This document shows positions 43,949 to 53,000 of a DNA stretch of 64,000 nucleotides, in pieces (the first letter of the stretch is position 1; every line of letters begins with the position of its first letter). This stretch comes from DASRJG01 sp964647625. Lineage in GTDB: Bacteria > Acidobacteriota > Polarisedimenticolia > Polarisedimenticolales > DASRJG01. The position numbers and the translations under genes were made by a program. Under the pieces are notes generated by a model. The model did not search any database and was not told the DNA's origin. It saw only the letters and a list, made by a program, of their open reading frames with translations. The stretch spans positions 44,197 to 108,196 of the forward strand of contig CAZYHZ010000006.1 in the NCBI GenBank assembly GCA_964647625.1. The letters run 5' to 3'.

Positions 43949-44521
43949 ATGACGAATCCGAACGCTCGCTTGATCGCAATCGCCGCCATCGCACTCGCGA
44001 TCGTCGGCGCTTCGAGCTGCTCGAACAAGGCCAAGCCGACGTCGGTCCCCGAGACATCTCACGCCCAGGCCGAGGCTCCCGCGCCGGCCCCGGCTGCGGA
44101 GGCTCCTGCCCCGGCCGCCGAGCCGTTCCCGAAATCCGACGTGGAAAAAATGCCGGTCGAGCCCGGAGTGGACGAGCTGAATCGATCCGGCGTCCTGAAG
44201 ACGATCTACTTCGCGTACAACAGCAACGACCTCGACGACGCCGCAAAGACGACCGTCCAATCGAATGCGGCCTGGATGAAATCGCACGCCCGTTACACCG
44301 TGGAGATCGGCGGCCACTGCGACGAGCGCGGCTCGATCGGCTACAACGTGGCTCTCGGCGACCGTCGCGCGAGCGCAGTCAAGCAATACCTGACGGGGCT
44401 CGGGGTCGACGGCACCAAGCTCGTGCCGGTCTCCTACGGCGAAGAAAAGCCGGCCGACCCGGGCCACACCGAAGCCGCGTGGGCGAAGAACCGCCGCGCC
44501 GAGTTCACGATCAAGCCGTGA
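43949..44521 (+). CDS. pal: Peptidoglycan-associated lipoprotein Pal
   Basis: 190 aa. A lipoprotein signal with lipobox ASSC puts lipidated Cys near residue 25. An Ala/Pro-rich linker leads to an OmpA-type peptidoglycan-binding domain (about 85-188) with YFAYNSNDLDDAAK, GHCDERGSIGYN and GDRRASAVKQYL. It ties the outer membrane to peptidoglycan. GATAGGAG precedes the ATG. The next gene starts at a GTG overlapping the stop. Confidence 0.96.
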   Translation: MTNPNARLIAIAAIALAIVGASSCSNKAKPTSVPETSHAQAEAPAPAPAAEAPAPAAEPFPKSDVEKMPVEPGVDELNRSGVLKTIYFAYNSNDLDDAAKTTVQSNAAWMKSHARYTVEIGGHCDERGSIGYNVALGDRRASAVKQYLTGLGVDGTKLVPVSYGEEKPADPGHTEAAWAKNRRAEFTIKP

Positions 44522-45372
44522 AGGCCGTGCGCGTCCTTGCGGCGCTCGTTCCGGCCGGGCTTCTGACCGCCTGCGTGATGCCCGATCAGCTCGCGCAGTA
44601 TCAGAAGGACGTCGCCGAGCTTCAGGCGTCGGTCACCGCCGTCCGCAAGTCCCAGGACGACCTGTCGAAGCGGGTCGCGGCGATCGAATCCGGCGCCGCC
44701 GGAAACGACGTCGCGAAGCGCTCGGACGTCGCAGACCTCCGCCAAGGCGAAGATGCGATCCAGCGGCAGCTTGCCGCGACGTCCGACCGGATCGACCAGG
44801 TCAGCGCCCGGGTCGAGCGCCTCTCGCAGGACGTGCAGTCCGCGAAAGACGCGGCGCGGCGAGCGGCCCCGCCGGCGAGTCCCGCCGGGGGCACCGATCC
44901 CGACGTCGTTCCGTCGGGGGTCCAGCCCTCGCCGAACGCGCCGCCTGCGGTGCCCGTTCCCGTCCCGGCCGGCGGCGGCGCCGGCGGCACCGCGAGCCCG
45001 AACGCGCTGTACACCTCGGCTTACGCGGACTTCTCGAAGGGGAACTATTCCCTGGCGATCCAGGGCTTCGAGGAATACGCGAAGAGCTATCCCGACACCG
45101 AGCTCGCGGACAACGCCCTCTACTGGATCGGGGAGTGCCATTTCAGCGAGGGGGCTTACAAGGCGGCGATCGACGCATTCGACGGAATGCTCGAAAAGTA
45201 CCCGAAGAGCGACAAAGCCGCGGCGGCGAACCTCAAGAAGGCGCTGGCGTTCATCCAGCTCAATCAGATCGGCCAGGGCATCGAGCAGCTCCGGTTCGTT
45301 ACCGCGAACTTCCCGGGAACCGACGAGGCGCGAATCGCCGCCGACCGCCTCCAGGCGCTCGGAAAGCCCTGA
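44518..45372 (+). CDS. cpoB: Cell division coordinator CpoB/YbgF-like TPR protein
   Basis: 284 aa from a GTG at 44518 overlapping the pal stop by 4 nt. A lipoprotein-like signal (LTAC, Cys near residue 19), a trimeric-type coiled coil (about 25-105), a Pro/Gly linker and TPRs (about 160-280, LYTSAYADFSKGNYSLAIQGFEEYAKSYP). CpoB couples Tol-Pal constriction with peptidoglycan synthesis. E. coli CpoB is not lipidated, so the lipobox is a difference worth noting. Last gene of the tol operon. Confidence 0.9.
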   Translation: MKAVRVLAALVPAGLLTACVMPDQLAQYQKDVAELQASVTAVRKSQDDLSKRVAAIESGAAGNDVAKRSDVADLRQGEDAIQRQLAATSDRIDQVSARVERLSQDVQSAKDAARRAAPPASPAGGTDPDVVPSGVQPSPNAPPAVPVPVPAGGGAGGTASPNALYTSAYADFSKGNYSLAIQGFEEYAKSYPDTELADNALYWIGECHFSEGAYKAAIDAFDGMLEKYPKSDKAAAANLKKALAFIQLNQIGQGIEQLRFVTANFPGTDEARIAADRLQALGKP

Positions 45373-45387
45373 CGGCGGCGGCCGCCC

Positions 45388-45417
45388 TTGACGGGGGCGG
45401 CGGCGCTCCTCTAGAAT
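45388..45417 (+). promoter_or_regulatory. Promoter of rpsT
   Basis: TTGACG (45388-45393), an 18-nt spacer and TAGAAT (45412-45417). Transcription would start near 45424, giving a leader of about 23 nt that includes CGGAGGAAA before the ATG. Confidence 0.75.
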
Positions 45418-45446
45418 CCCGCGTCTTTTTCGGAGGAAACCGCTTC

Positions 45447-45710
45447 ATGGCTTCTCATGCGTCGGCGTTGAAGAAGAATCGGCAAGACCAGAAGCGCAGG
45501 CTCCGCAATCGCGCGCACGCCAGCCGGCTGCGCACGCAGATCAAGAAGATCCGCGAGGCCATCGAAGGCGGCGACGCGGCGGCGGCGAGCGGTCTCATGA
45601 AAGACACGGTCTCCCTCATCGACCGGACCGCGAAGCACCGCGTGATTCACCCGAACGCGGCGTCTCGCACGAAGGCCCGGCTCGCCAAAGCGATCTCGAA
45701 GCTCAAGTAA
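45447..45710 (+). CDS. rpsT: 30S ribosomal protein S20
   Basis: 87 aa, highly basic, three-helix S20. The conserved N-terminus MASHASALKKNRQDQKRRLRNR and C-terminal IHPNAASRTKARLAKAI are typical. It binds the 5' domain and helix 44 of 16S rRNA early in 30S assembly. ATG at 45447 has a strong GGAGG. It has its own promoter and is followed by palindromic repeats facing a convergent operon. Confidence 0.97.
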   Translation: MASHASALKKNRQDQKRRLRNRAHASRLRTQIKKIREAIEGGDAAAASGLMKDTVSLIDRTAKHRVIHPNAASRTKARLAKAISKLK

Positions 45711-45711
45711 G

Positions 45712-45744
45712 AAGTTCACGGTTCACAGGTAAGAGTCGAGAGCG
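45712..45744. repeat. Family 2 repeat fragment (GTTCACGGTTCAC / GAGTCGAGAG)
   Basis: It carries AGTTCACGGTTCAC and AGAGTCGAGAG, the same words in the same order as the left half of 15537-15642, but without the returning arm. It directly abuts family 1 copy C. Confidence 0.6.
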
Positions 45745-45750
45745 TGAGAT

Positions 45751-45963
45751 AAGGGACAGTCCCCTTTTTCTTACAAATTCAGTTTACGCGAGAGACGAGT
45801 GTCACCCACGGCACGCTCCTCGCGCGGCGTTAATCGGCCTGCCGCGTTCTCTCCGATGTTCGAGCGGCCTCTCCACGAAGAACCGGCCGCTCTCCCAGTG
45901 GGCAGTCGTGTGACACTCGTCGCTGGTTGAATTGAATTTGTAAGAAAAAGGGGACTGTCCCCT
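45751..45963. repeat. Family 1 palindromic element, copy C
   Basis: Outer arms of 31 nt (45751-45781 and 45933-45963) are reverse complements with one mismatch and include GGGACAGTCCCCTTTTTCTTAC. A second nested pair, GACGAGTGTCAC (45794-45805) and GTGACACTCGTC (45910-45921), lies inside. The inner 100 nt has GC-rich sequence with no open frame of note. Confidence 0.9.
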
Positions 45964-45978
45964 ATCTGCCGTTTGGGT

Positions 45979-46001
45979 GGAAAAAGGGAGTGTCCCCTAT
46001 T
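45979..46001. repeat. Family 1 single arm, copy D, covering a stop codon
   Basis: GGAAAAAGGGAGTGTCCCCTAT matches the reverse complement of the first part of the 9673 arm. The TAG stop of the convergent MauE/DoxX gene (45999-45997) is inside it. Confidence 0.8.
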
Positions 46002-46422
46002 TCCGTTGGAATGAGCCGATCACGCCGATCGCGATGAACGCGAGATTCTCGGCGACCTTCCTGGCGCCGATCACTCCCGATCCCGCTTTGCCGAAGCAGC
46101 CGCACTCGAAGGACAGCCCGCGGGCCAGCGCCTGGATCACACCGATCGTGAAGATCGCCATCAGCATCGTGTAGACGACGGCCCCCGCCCGAGGCCGCAC
46201 TCCAGCGACGAGCGCCAAACCCGCGACCAGCTCCACCCAGGGAATCGTCATCGCGAGGAGGTTCGTCGCCGCCGTCGGGACGACGGCCTCGAGATGGAAA
46301 TTGTGGATGCTGCCCGCGAAGCCCGGCAGGTCGGCGATTTTCGGCAGCGCCGCCGCGAGGAACACGAGACCCGCGAGAACCTGTGCAATGCGCCTCACGG
46401 TGGGATGAGTCAGAACGCTCAT
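45997..46422 (-). CDS. MauE/DoxX-family membrane protein
   Basis: 141 aa with four transmembrane helices and a conserved short FECGCFG motif (about 105-111) between helices 3 and 4, characteristic of MauE/DoxX-type membrane proteins that pass electrons or thiols. It lies 9 nt after a rhodanese gene, so a shared role in sulphur or thiol chemistry is plausible. The exact function is unknown. The TAG stop lies within a family 1 repeat arm. Confidence 0.82.
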   Translation of the reverse strand: MSVLTHPTVRRIAQVLAGLVFLAAALPKIADLPGFAGSIHNFHLEAVVPTAATNLLAMTIPWVELVAGLALVAGVRPRAGAVVYTMLMAIFTIGVIQALARGLSFECGCFGKAGSGVIGARKVAENLAFIAIGVIGSFQRK

Positions 46423-46431
46423 GGTCCTAGG

Positions 46432-47106
46432 CTACGTCCCGTCCGGCGTCGCGCCCTTCGCGGCGGGATTTCCCGAAGTCGACCATTCGGGCCACCCGCC
46501 CGTGTAGACGAGCACCTTCTTCTGTCCCGCGTTGACCAGGGCGAAGCCGAGGTTCATCGACAGCTCGCAGGTCCCGCCGCCGCAGTAGACGATGATCGGC
46601 TTTCCCTTCGCGTCGAACTTCTCGAGCTTCTCGGGATCGGTGACCGACTGATCGTACGGCATGTTGATCGCCCCCGGGATGTGTCCGTCGGCGTATTCGC
46701 CCGGATCGCGCGCGTCGATGATCGTTGCCGATTTGGCATCGAACATCGCCTTGACCTTGGCGAGCTGGATCTGGATCGGCCGGCCCACGTCGGGGATATC
46801 CGAGGCGTCGTTTCCTGTCTGGGCCGCACCGAGCTGGAGCGGATCGTTCATGTCGGGAGGGAGCGGATGGCTGCCTCCCGGCTTCGTTTCGGCGCCGCGG
46901 CCGTCCGCGGCTTGCGCCTTGGCGACGTCCTCGAGCGTGTCGAGCGTCGGCGGGGTGTAACGCCACGCGAGGCCCGCTTTCGGACCCCCCTGTCGCACGA
47001 GCACGTTTTGAGCGATGCCGAGAAGCGTCCCCAGCGCGACGATCGCGATGATCCCCTGCCAGAGCCGCGAGCCGGTCTCGGTTCCGTCCGACCACCATCG
47101 TTCCAT
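46432..47106 (-). CDS. Membrane-anchored rhodanese-domain protein
   Basis: 224 aa. An N-terminal transmembrane helix (about 17-36) is followed by a linker and a rhodanese domain (about 105-215) with DARDPGEYADGHIPGAINMPY and the active-site loop VYCGGGTCELS; the first Cys is the expected catalytic residue. Such domains carry sulphane sulphur; the periplasmic location and adjacent MauE/DoxX gene suggest thiol or sulphur transfer at the membrane. No clear Shine-Dalgarno before ATG 47106. Confidence 0.85.
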   Translation of the reverse strand: MERWWSDGTETGSRLWQGIIAIVALGTLLGIAQNVLVRQGGPKAGLAWRYTPPTLDTLEDVAKAQAADGRGAETKPGGSHPLPPDMNDPLQLGAAQTGNDASDIPDVGRPIQIQLAKVKAMFDAKSATIIDARDPGEYADGHIPGAINMPYDQSVTDPEKLEKFDAKGKPIIVYCGGGTCELSMNLGFALVNAGQKKVLVYTGGWPEWSTSGNPAAKGATPDGT

Positions 47107-47164
47107 GGGGGGAGATTCTAGTGGCGAGGCCCGAGCGAGGCAAAAAACGGGAGGAGGTCCCCGG

Positions 47165-47710
47165 TCAGGCGGCCCGGCGCCGGCGCGCCCGCGCCGGCTT
47201 GGGCTTGGGAGCGGGCCTGGCCTTGGCCTTCGGCCTCTTCCCGTCACCGAAGACGCGGAGCACGTCGAGCGCGGAGATGATCCCGGCCACCTTGAGCCCG
47301 CGCCGGACGATCACCCGGTGGATGTGCCGGCGCGTCATCATCTGCGCGATCGCCGCAACGGGAGTCGTCTCGACGACCGCGTGCACGACGGGCGTCATGA
47401 CCTCTTCCACTGTCCCGGTGTTGACGTCCTCGATCTGGAATCCCTTCGCGATCGAATGCCCTTCGACGCGGGCGGTGTGATAGAAGTCGGACGGAAGCAC
47501 CAGCTCGTCATCGCGCGAGAGCTGGTAGTACATCAGGTCGGTCTGCGACACGACGCCGCACAGGTCACCGTCGCGATCGATCACGGGCGCCCCGGTGATT
47601 CTCTTCGAGAGGAACAGCTTGCCGAGGTCGCGCAGGTCCGCGTCCTTCGGCACGCAGATGACGTTTCTCGACATGATGTCGGCCGCGACGTAGCCGTCCT
47701 TCTTTTTCAT
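47165..47710 (-). CDS. Tandem CBS-domain protein
   Basis: 181 aa. Two CBS domains (about 7-60 and 95-150) with DIMSRNVICVPKDADLRDLGKLF and EEVMTPVVHAVVETTPVAAIAQMMTRRHIHRVIV. A strongly basic C-terminal tail (KAKARPAPKPKPARARRRR) could bind nucleic acid. CBS pairs sense adenosine nucleotides. It follows rnr by 49 nt, and an 18-nt perfect palindrome overlaps its ribosome binding site. Its partner is unknown. Confidence 0.88.
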   Translation of the reverse strand: MKKKDGYVAADIMSRNVICVPKDADLRDLGKLFLSKRITGAPVIDRDGDLCGVVSQTDLMYYQLSRDDELVLPSDFYHTARVEGHSIAKGFQIEDVNTGTVEEVMTPVVHAVVETTPVAAIAQMMTRRHIHRVIVRRGLKVAGIISALDVLRVFGDGKRPKAKARPAPKPKPARARRRRAA

Positions 47711-47718
47711 GGCGACTC

Positions 47719-47736
47719 CCCTCGACGCGTCGAGGG
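47719..47736. promoter_or_regulatory. 18-nt perfect palindrome at the CBS-gene ribosome binding site
   Basis: CCCTCGACG-CGTCGAGGG is perfectly palindromic. On the minus-strand mRNA its 3' half supplies the GAGGGGAG Shine-Dalgarno of the CBS gene, so a hairpin would hide the site. It could equally be an operator or incidental. Confidence 0.45.
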
Positions 47737-47759
47737 TACACCCGGACGACCGGCGGTGC

Positions 47760-49592
47760 TCAGCGCTTTCGACCCTTGCGGGTCCCCTTTTTCCTCGGGG
47801 CCGCAGGCAGCGGCTCGATCACGCCGAGATCGACACGGCGAAGGACCGGGTCGACACGCTCGATCCTCACCGAGAGCGCGTCCCCCATGCGAAACACCCG
47901 CCCGCTCGCCGAGCCGCGCAATTGTTGTCGCACGGGGTCGTGCTCGAACCACTCGGAGCCCAGCCGCTCGATGCGCACGAGCCCTTCCGCGATTCCGCCG
48001 GCGAGCTGCACGAAAAGCCCGAATCGTGCGACTCCTGTCACGATGCCGTCGAAGGTCTCCCCTTCCCGGCCGCGCAGGAACTTCACCTTTTTCCAATCGA
48101 GCAGCTCGCGCTCGGCGGACTCGGCCTCGCGCTCGAGCTTCGAGCACGACTCCGCCAGCCCCGTGAGGTCACCCTTCAACGCGGCGGTCGCCTTGTGGCG
48201 CGCCGCGCGCAGCGCGCGGTGGACGACGAGATCCGGGTAACGCCGGATCGGCGACGTGAAGTGAAGGTAGTGCGGCGCCGCCAGGCCGAAATGCCCGCTG
48301 TCCTCGGGACTGTAACGCGCCTGCTTCATCGACCGGAGCGCCATTTGGGTCAGGACCGCGTGCGCGGGCAGCCGCTCCGCTTCGTCGAGCAGCCGCTGGA
48401 TGTTCCCGGGCTTCACGCCGCTGCGCGAGACCGAAAGCTGAAGCCCGAGCGACGCGGCGAACGCCTGAAACGCCTCGATCTTCAACGGGTCGGGATCGTC
48501 GTGGACCCGGAAGAGCGCCGGCACGTCGTGGGCCGACAGCCACGTGGCGACCGCCTCGTTGGCCGCGAGCATGAACTCCTCGATCATCCGGTGCGCCCGG
48601 TTGCGCGGCTCGATCTTGATGCCGGTCATCGCGCCCTCGACGTCGAGCAGGATCGTCGGAGCCGGCAGGTCGAAGTCGACGCTTCCCCGGGCGCGGCGGC
48701 GGCCCTCCAGCTTCTGCCGCAGCTTCTCCGCGCTTCGCAGCATCGCCGCCACCTCGGCCGGCATCACGCTCGGCGAGCCGCCGCCGTCGAGGAGATCGGC
48801 GACCTGGGTGTAGGTCAGGCGGGCGTCCGACCGGATGATGCCGTCCGCGAAGTGCGTCTGGCGCACCTCCCCCTTCTTGTCGAATTCGATGATCGCGGAT
48901 TGAACGAGACGGTCTTCACCCGGGCGGAGCGAGCACAGGTCGTCCGACAATCGCTCCGGCACCATCGGATACACGCGGTTGGGAAAGTAGACGCTCGTCC
49001 CCCGAGCTTGAGCCTCGCGGTCGATGACGTCGCCCGGGCGGACGTAGTACGACACGTCCGCGACGTGCACGATCAACCGGAAGCCGCCCGCGGGCAATGC
49101 CTCGACCGACACCGCGTCGTCGAAGTCGCGCGCGGTTTCGCCGTCGATGGTGACGACCGGCACGCGATTGAACCGCTCGCGCCGCGCCTTCTCTTTAGCC
49201 GGGATCGCGCGCTCGATCTTCGCCGCCGCGATCCGGACGTCCTCGGGAAAGTGCTGCCTCAACCCGTGACGCCGTGCGACGACCTGGACGTCGACGCCCG
49301 GCGCATCGACGGGACCCAACACCTCGGTGACGCGGGCCTCGGCGACGCCGTGGCGTCCCGCGCGAACGACGGACACGACGACCGCGTCGTTCGCGCTCGC
49401 CCCATGGCGTCCGGCGGCCGGAACGGGAAGCGGCTCCCCGTCGGCGGCATCGAACGGCACGACGCGGGCCCCCTTGGGGCCGATCTGGAACACACCGAGA
49501 AGCGAGTCCTTCGCAGGCCGCGGCAGGCGGGGCGCGCGGTCGACGCGAGGTGCCGCGCGGCCACGTCCTCGCGCGGGATGTCGTCGGCGCAT
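47760..49592 (-). CDS. rnr: Ribonuclease R (RNB-domain exoribonuclease)
   Basis: 610 aa. An N-terminal OB/cold-shock domain (about 20-95) is followed by a second OB region, the RNB catalytic domain (about 160-480) with TIDGETARDFDDAVSV and the distal Asp cluster, and a C-terminal S1 domain (about 510-585) with a basic tail (RKKGTRKGRKR). It degrades structured RNA 3'-5'. It is shorter than E. coli RNase R and lacks the N-terminal helix-turn-helix. ATG at 49592 starts just upstream of the divergent tRNA-Leu promoter. Confidence 0.93.
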   Translation of the reverse strand: MRRRHPARGRGRAAPRVDRAPRLPRPAKDSLLGVFQIGPKGARVVPFDAADGEPLPVPAAGRHGASANDAVVVSVVRAGRHGVAEARVTEVLGPVDAPGVDVQVVARRHGLRQHFPEDVRIAAAKIERAIPAKEKARRERFNRVPVVTIDGETARDFDDAVSVEALPAGGFRLIVHVADVSYYVRPGDVIDREAQARGTSVYFPNRVYPMVPERLSDDLCSLRPGEDRLVQSAIIEFDKKGEVRQTHFADGIIRSDARLTYTQVADLLDGGGSPSVMPAEVAAMLRSAEKLRQKLEGRRRARGSVDFDLPAPTILLDVEGAMTGIKIEPRNRAHRMIEEFMLAANEAVATWLSAHDVPALFRVHDDPDPLKIEAFQAFAASLGLQLSVSRSGVKPGNIQRLLDEAERLPAHAVLTQMALRSMKQARYSPEDSGHFGLAAPHYLHFTSPIRRYPDLVVHRALRAARHKATAALKGDLTGLAESCSKLEREAESAERELLDWKKVKFLRGREGETFDGIVTGVARFGLFVQLAGGIAEGLVRIERLGSEWFEHDPVRQQLRGSASGRVFRMGDALSVRIERVDPVLRRVDLGVIEPLPAAPRKKGTRKGRKR

Positions 49593-49609
49593 TGAAACTC
49601 CGAGATTTC

Positions 49610-49639
49610 TTGACACTGCGCGGAAGCGGTTGCTAGTGT
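49610..49639 (+). promoter_or_regulatory. Promoter of tRNA-Leu(CAG)
   Basis: TTGACA (49610-49615), an 18-nt spacer and TAGTGT (49634-49639). TTGACACTGCGC is the same as at 4047, the tRNA-Leu(CAA) promoter. It lies 17 bp from the divergent rnr start. Confidence 0.72.
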
Positions 49640-49653
49640 ACCGCCGCCCTCCT

Positions 49654-49740
49654 GCCGAAGTGGCGGAATTGGTAGACGCGCTAGATTCAGGATCTAGTGA
49701 GCTCACGCTCTTCGGGGTTCGAGTCCCCGCTTCGGCACCA
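49654..49740 (+). tRNA. tRNA-Leu (anticodon CAG)
   Basis: An 87-nt gene with encoded CCA. Acceptor GCCGAAG/CTTCGGC, anticodon stem CTAGA/TCTAG enclosing TTCAGGA, which gives CAG (reads CUG, expected to be the main Leu codon here). Long variable arm and CGGGGTTCGAGTCCCCG T-arm are intact. A degenerate copy of its last 26 nt before the terminal A is found at 53463. Confidence 0.97.
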
Positions 49741-50025
49741 TTGAAGAATCGACCTCGACCGCGCCGATTCCGACCTCCCCCGCTGCACGATTTCGAATTC
49801 GGGCCTGCCACGAATTGACGGTTGAGGTGCCGCGCCGCGGCCTCCCGAAATCAGCGGTCCCGGCCGAAGAACCCGAGGGCCAAGCCGGCGCCGACCCGAG
49901 AACGCCGACAGCGACGGAACGGTCGAGGCCGCTCCGCTCGCGCCGCGGTGGAACGCCCTTTGCGATTGAACAAGCGGACCCAGACGAACACCACAGGGTT
50001 CGGTTCACTGCAGGAGGGCGAAGAG

Positions 50026-53000
50026 ATGATCCACGACCGACGCGCGCGGACAACGATTCTGGTTGCGCTCTTCCTCATGGTCGCAGCGGCGTTTCCCGCG
50101 CATGCGGCCAACAGCCATTCCTGCGGAAACGGAGTCGTGGATGCCGGCGAGGATTGCGATCTCGGAGCGGCGAACGGCTCGTCCGGCTCCTGCTGCACCT
50201 CGAAATGCGTGTTCCAGACCGCCGGGACGCAATGCCGCGCAGCGGCCGGCGAGTGCGATGTGGCGGAGGCCTGCACCGGCTCGAGCGCGATCTGCCCCTC
50301 CGACGTGAAGAAGTCGAGCGGGACGGCGTGCACGCCGGATTCCAACCCGTGCACGCTCGATCAATGCGACGGATCGAGCACGTCCTGCCAGCATCCGGCA
50401 GGAAATGCGGGCACCGTCTGTCGCGCCGCGGTGGGAGCCTGCGATGCTCCGGAGACGTGCACGGGTGCGAGCAGCGTGTGCCCGGCCGATGCCATGAAGG
50501 CGAATGGGACCGTGTGCCGCGCCGCCGCGGGCGAGTGCGACCTCCCCGAGACCTGCAACGGCTCGAGCGCCACGTGCCCCGCCGACGCCAGGAAGGCGGG
50601 CGGGACGGCGTGCACCGATGACGGGAACCCCTGCACTCTCGATCAATGCGACGGCTCGACCGTCGCCTGCCAGCACCCGGCCGGGAATGCGGGCGCGGTC
50701 TGCCGCGCGGCGGCCGGCTTTTGCGACACCGCCGAGACCTGCGACGGTGTGACCTCCGCGTGTCCGGCGGACTCTTTCCTATCGGCGACGACCGTGTGCC
50801 GGCAATCGAGCGCGCCTTGCGATTCCGCCGAGTACTGCACCGGCTCCGCCGCCGACTGCCCTGCGGACACGTACGATCCCACCACGGCGTTCTGCCTGGT
50901 TCAGAGCCTGGGGACGAGCGGCAACGAGACGCCTTCGACGGCGGTCGCACTCGGACCACTCGCGGGGAGCGTGCCCGTCGGCGATACGGTGATCGTCACC
51001 GTTGCGATGGACCCCGACGCCGGCGCGGTCTCGTGCGCCGACAGCCGGGGAAACGTCTACAGCCTCGATGCGGACCAAAGGAACGGCTCGTCGATGGACG
51101 GCGTCCGTGCGCTCGTCTTCTCATCGCGGATCGCCAACGCTCTTTCGGGTACCGACACCATCACCGTCATGTTCCAAAACAGCGTCACCGCGAAAGCGAT
51201 CAGCGTCGCGCAGTTCTACGGAATCCACGGAGTCGACCGGACCGCGAGCGCCAGCGGCAGCGGCATCACGCCGTCCTCGGGAGCGACCACTCCCACGACG
51301 CAGCCGGCGGAACTGCTCTTGGGCGCGATCGGAGTCGAGACCAAGCTGAACCAGACTTTCGCCGCCAGCGCCGGATATATCGTGCTCGATCGCGCCCAAT
51401 CCGATCCCAACGCGGGGAACCCCGGGCGCCACGTCACGATCGACCCCGAATTCCAGGTCGTGAACGCCGTCGGATCCTACGATGCCGACGCCATCCTGGG
51501 GGGTCAGCGCCTCTGGGCGGCTTCCATCGTCACCTATCTGAGCGGACAAGTGTGCGGCGATGGCATCGTCGAGACTGGTGAGCAGTGCGACGAAGGGACC
51601 GCAAACGGGACGGCCGGCTCGTGCTGCACGTCGACGTGTACGTTCCGGAGCGCGGGCGCGACGTGCCGTGCCGCGGCCGGCGAGTGCGACCTGGCCGAGA
51701 CCTGCTCGGGGTCGGGCGGTGCGTGCCCCGCGGACGCGAAGCAGGCGTCAGGGACGGCGTGCACCGACGATACGAACCCTTGCACCGCGGACGTCTGCGA
51801 CGGCACGAGCTCGACCTGCCAGCATCCGGCGGGAAACGCCGGAGCGATCTGCCGGCCGTCGGCCGGCGTATGCGACCTCGCCGAGGTCTGCACGGGCGGA
51901 AGCCCGCTCTGTCCGGCCGATGCGAAAAGCACCTCGCAGTGCCGTCCGTCGGCGGGACCGTGCGACGTCGCCGAAAGCTGTAACGGCGCGAGCAACGACT
52001 GCCCGGCAGACACGTTCCAAACTGCCGGGTTCGAGTGCCGCCCCGCCGCCGGCGTATGCGACCTCGCCGAGGTCTGCACGGGCGGAAGCCCGCTGTGTCC
52101 GGCCGATGCGAAGCGGACTTCGGTGTGCCGCCCCGCGGCGGGACCTTGTGATGTGGCCGAGAGCTGCGACGGCGCGGGAAACGACTGTCCCGCCGATGCT
52201 TTCCAAGCCTCTGGAACCGAGTGCCGCCCCGCGACGGGCCCCTGCGACGTGGCCGAAACCTGCTCGGGGTCGAGCGCTGCGTGTCCCGCCGACGTGATGG
52301 CGGACGCCGGAACGGTCTGCCGCCCCGCCGCCGGCGCGTGCGACCTCGCCGAGGTCTGCACGGGCGGCAGCCCGCTCTGTCCAGCCGACGCGAAGCGGAC
52401 TTCGGAGTGCCGCCCCGCGGCGGGACCGTGCGACGTGGCCGAGAGCTGCGACGGCGCGGGCAATGACTGTCCTGCCGATGCATTCCAAGCCTCAGGAACG
52501 GAGTGCCGCCCCGCGGCGGGCCTCTGCGACGTGGCCGAAAACTGCTCCGGGTCGAGTGCTGTGTGTCCCGCCGACGTGATGGCAGACGCCGGAACGGTCT
52601 GCCGGCCGGCCGCCGGCGCGTGCGACATCGCCGAGGTCTGCACGGGCGGAAGCCCGGTGTGCCCCGACGATGCGAAGAGCACGGCGGAGTGCCGTCCGCA
52701 GGCGGGGCCGTGCGATGTGGCCGAAAGCTGCGACGGCACGAGCAATGACTGTCCCGCCGACGCATTCCAAGCGTCAGGCACCGTGTGCCGCCCCTCCACC
52801 GCCGACTGCGACCCCGCCGAGAGCTGCACCGGAGCGTCGTCGAGCTGCCCGCCCGACGATTTCAATCAGCCGAGCGAGGTCTCCGGGCTGTGGCTTTCGA
52901 AGACCGGCGGGACGACGACGGTCGGCTGGTCGGGAACCGACAACGATTTGTTCAACGTCTACCGCGGGTCGATCGTGTGCGGCCGCACATGGAGCTACGA

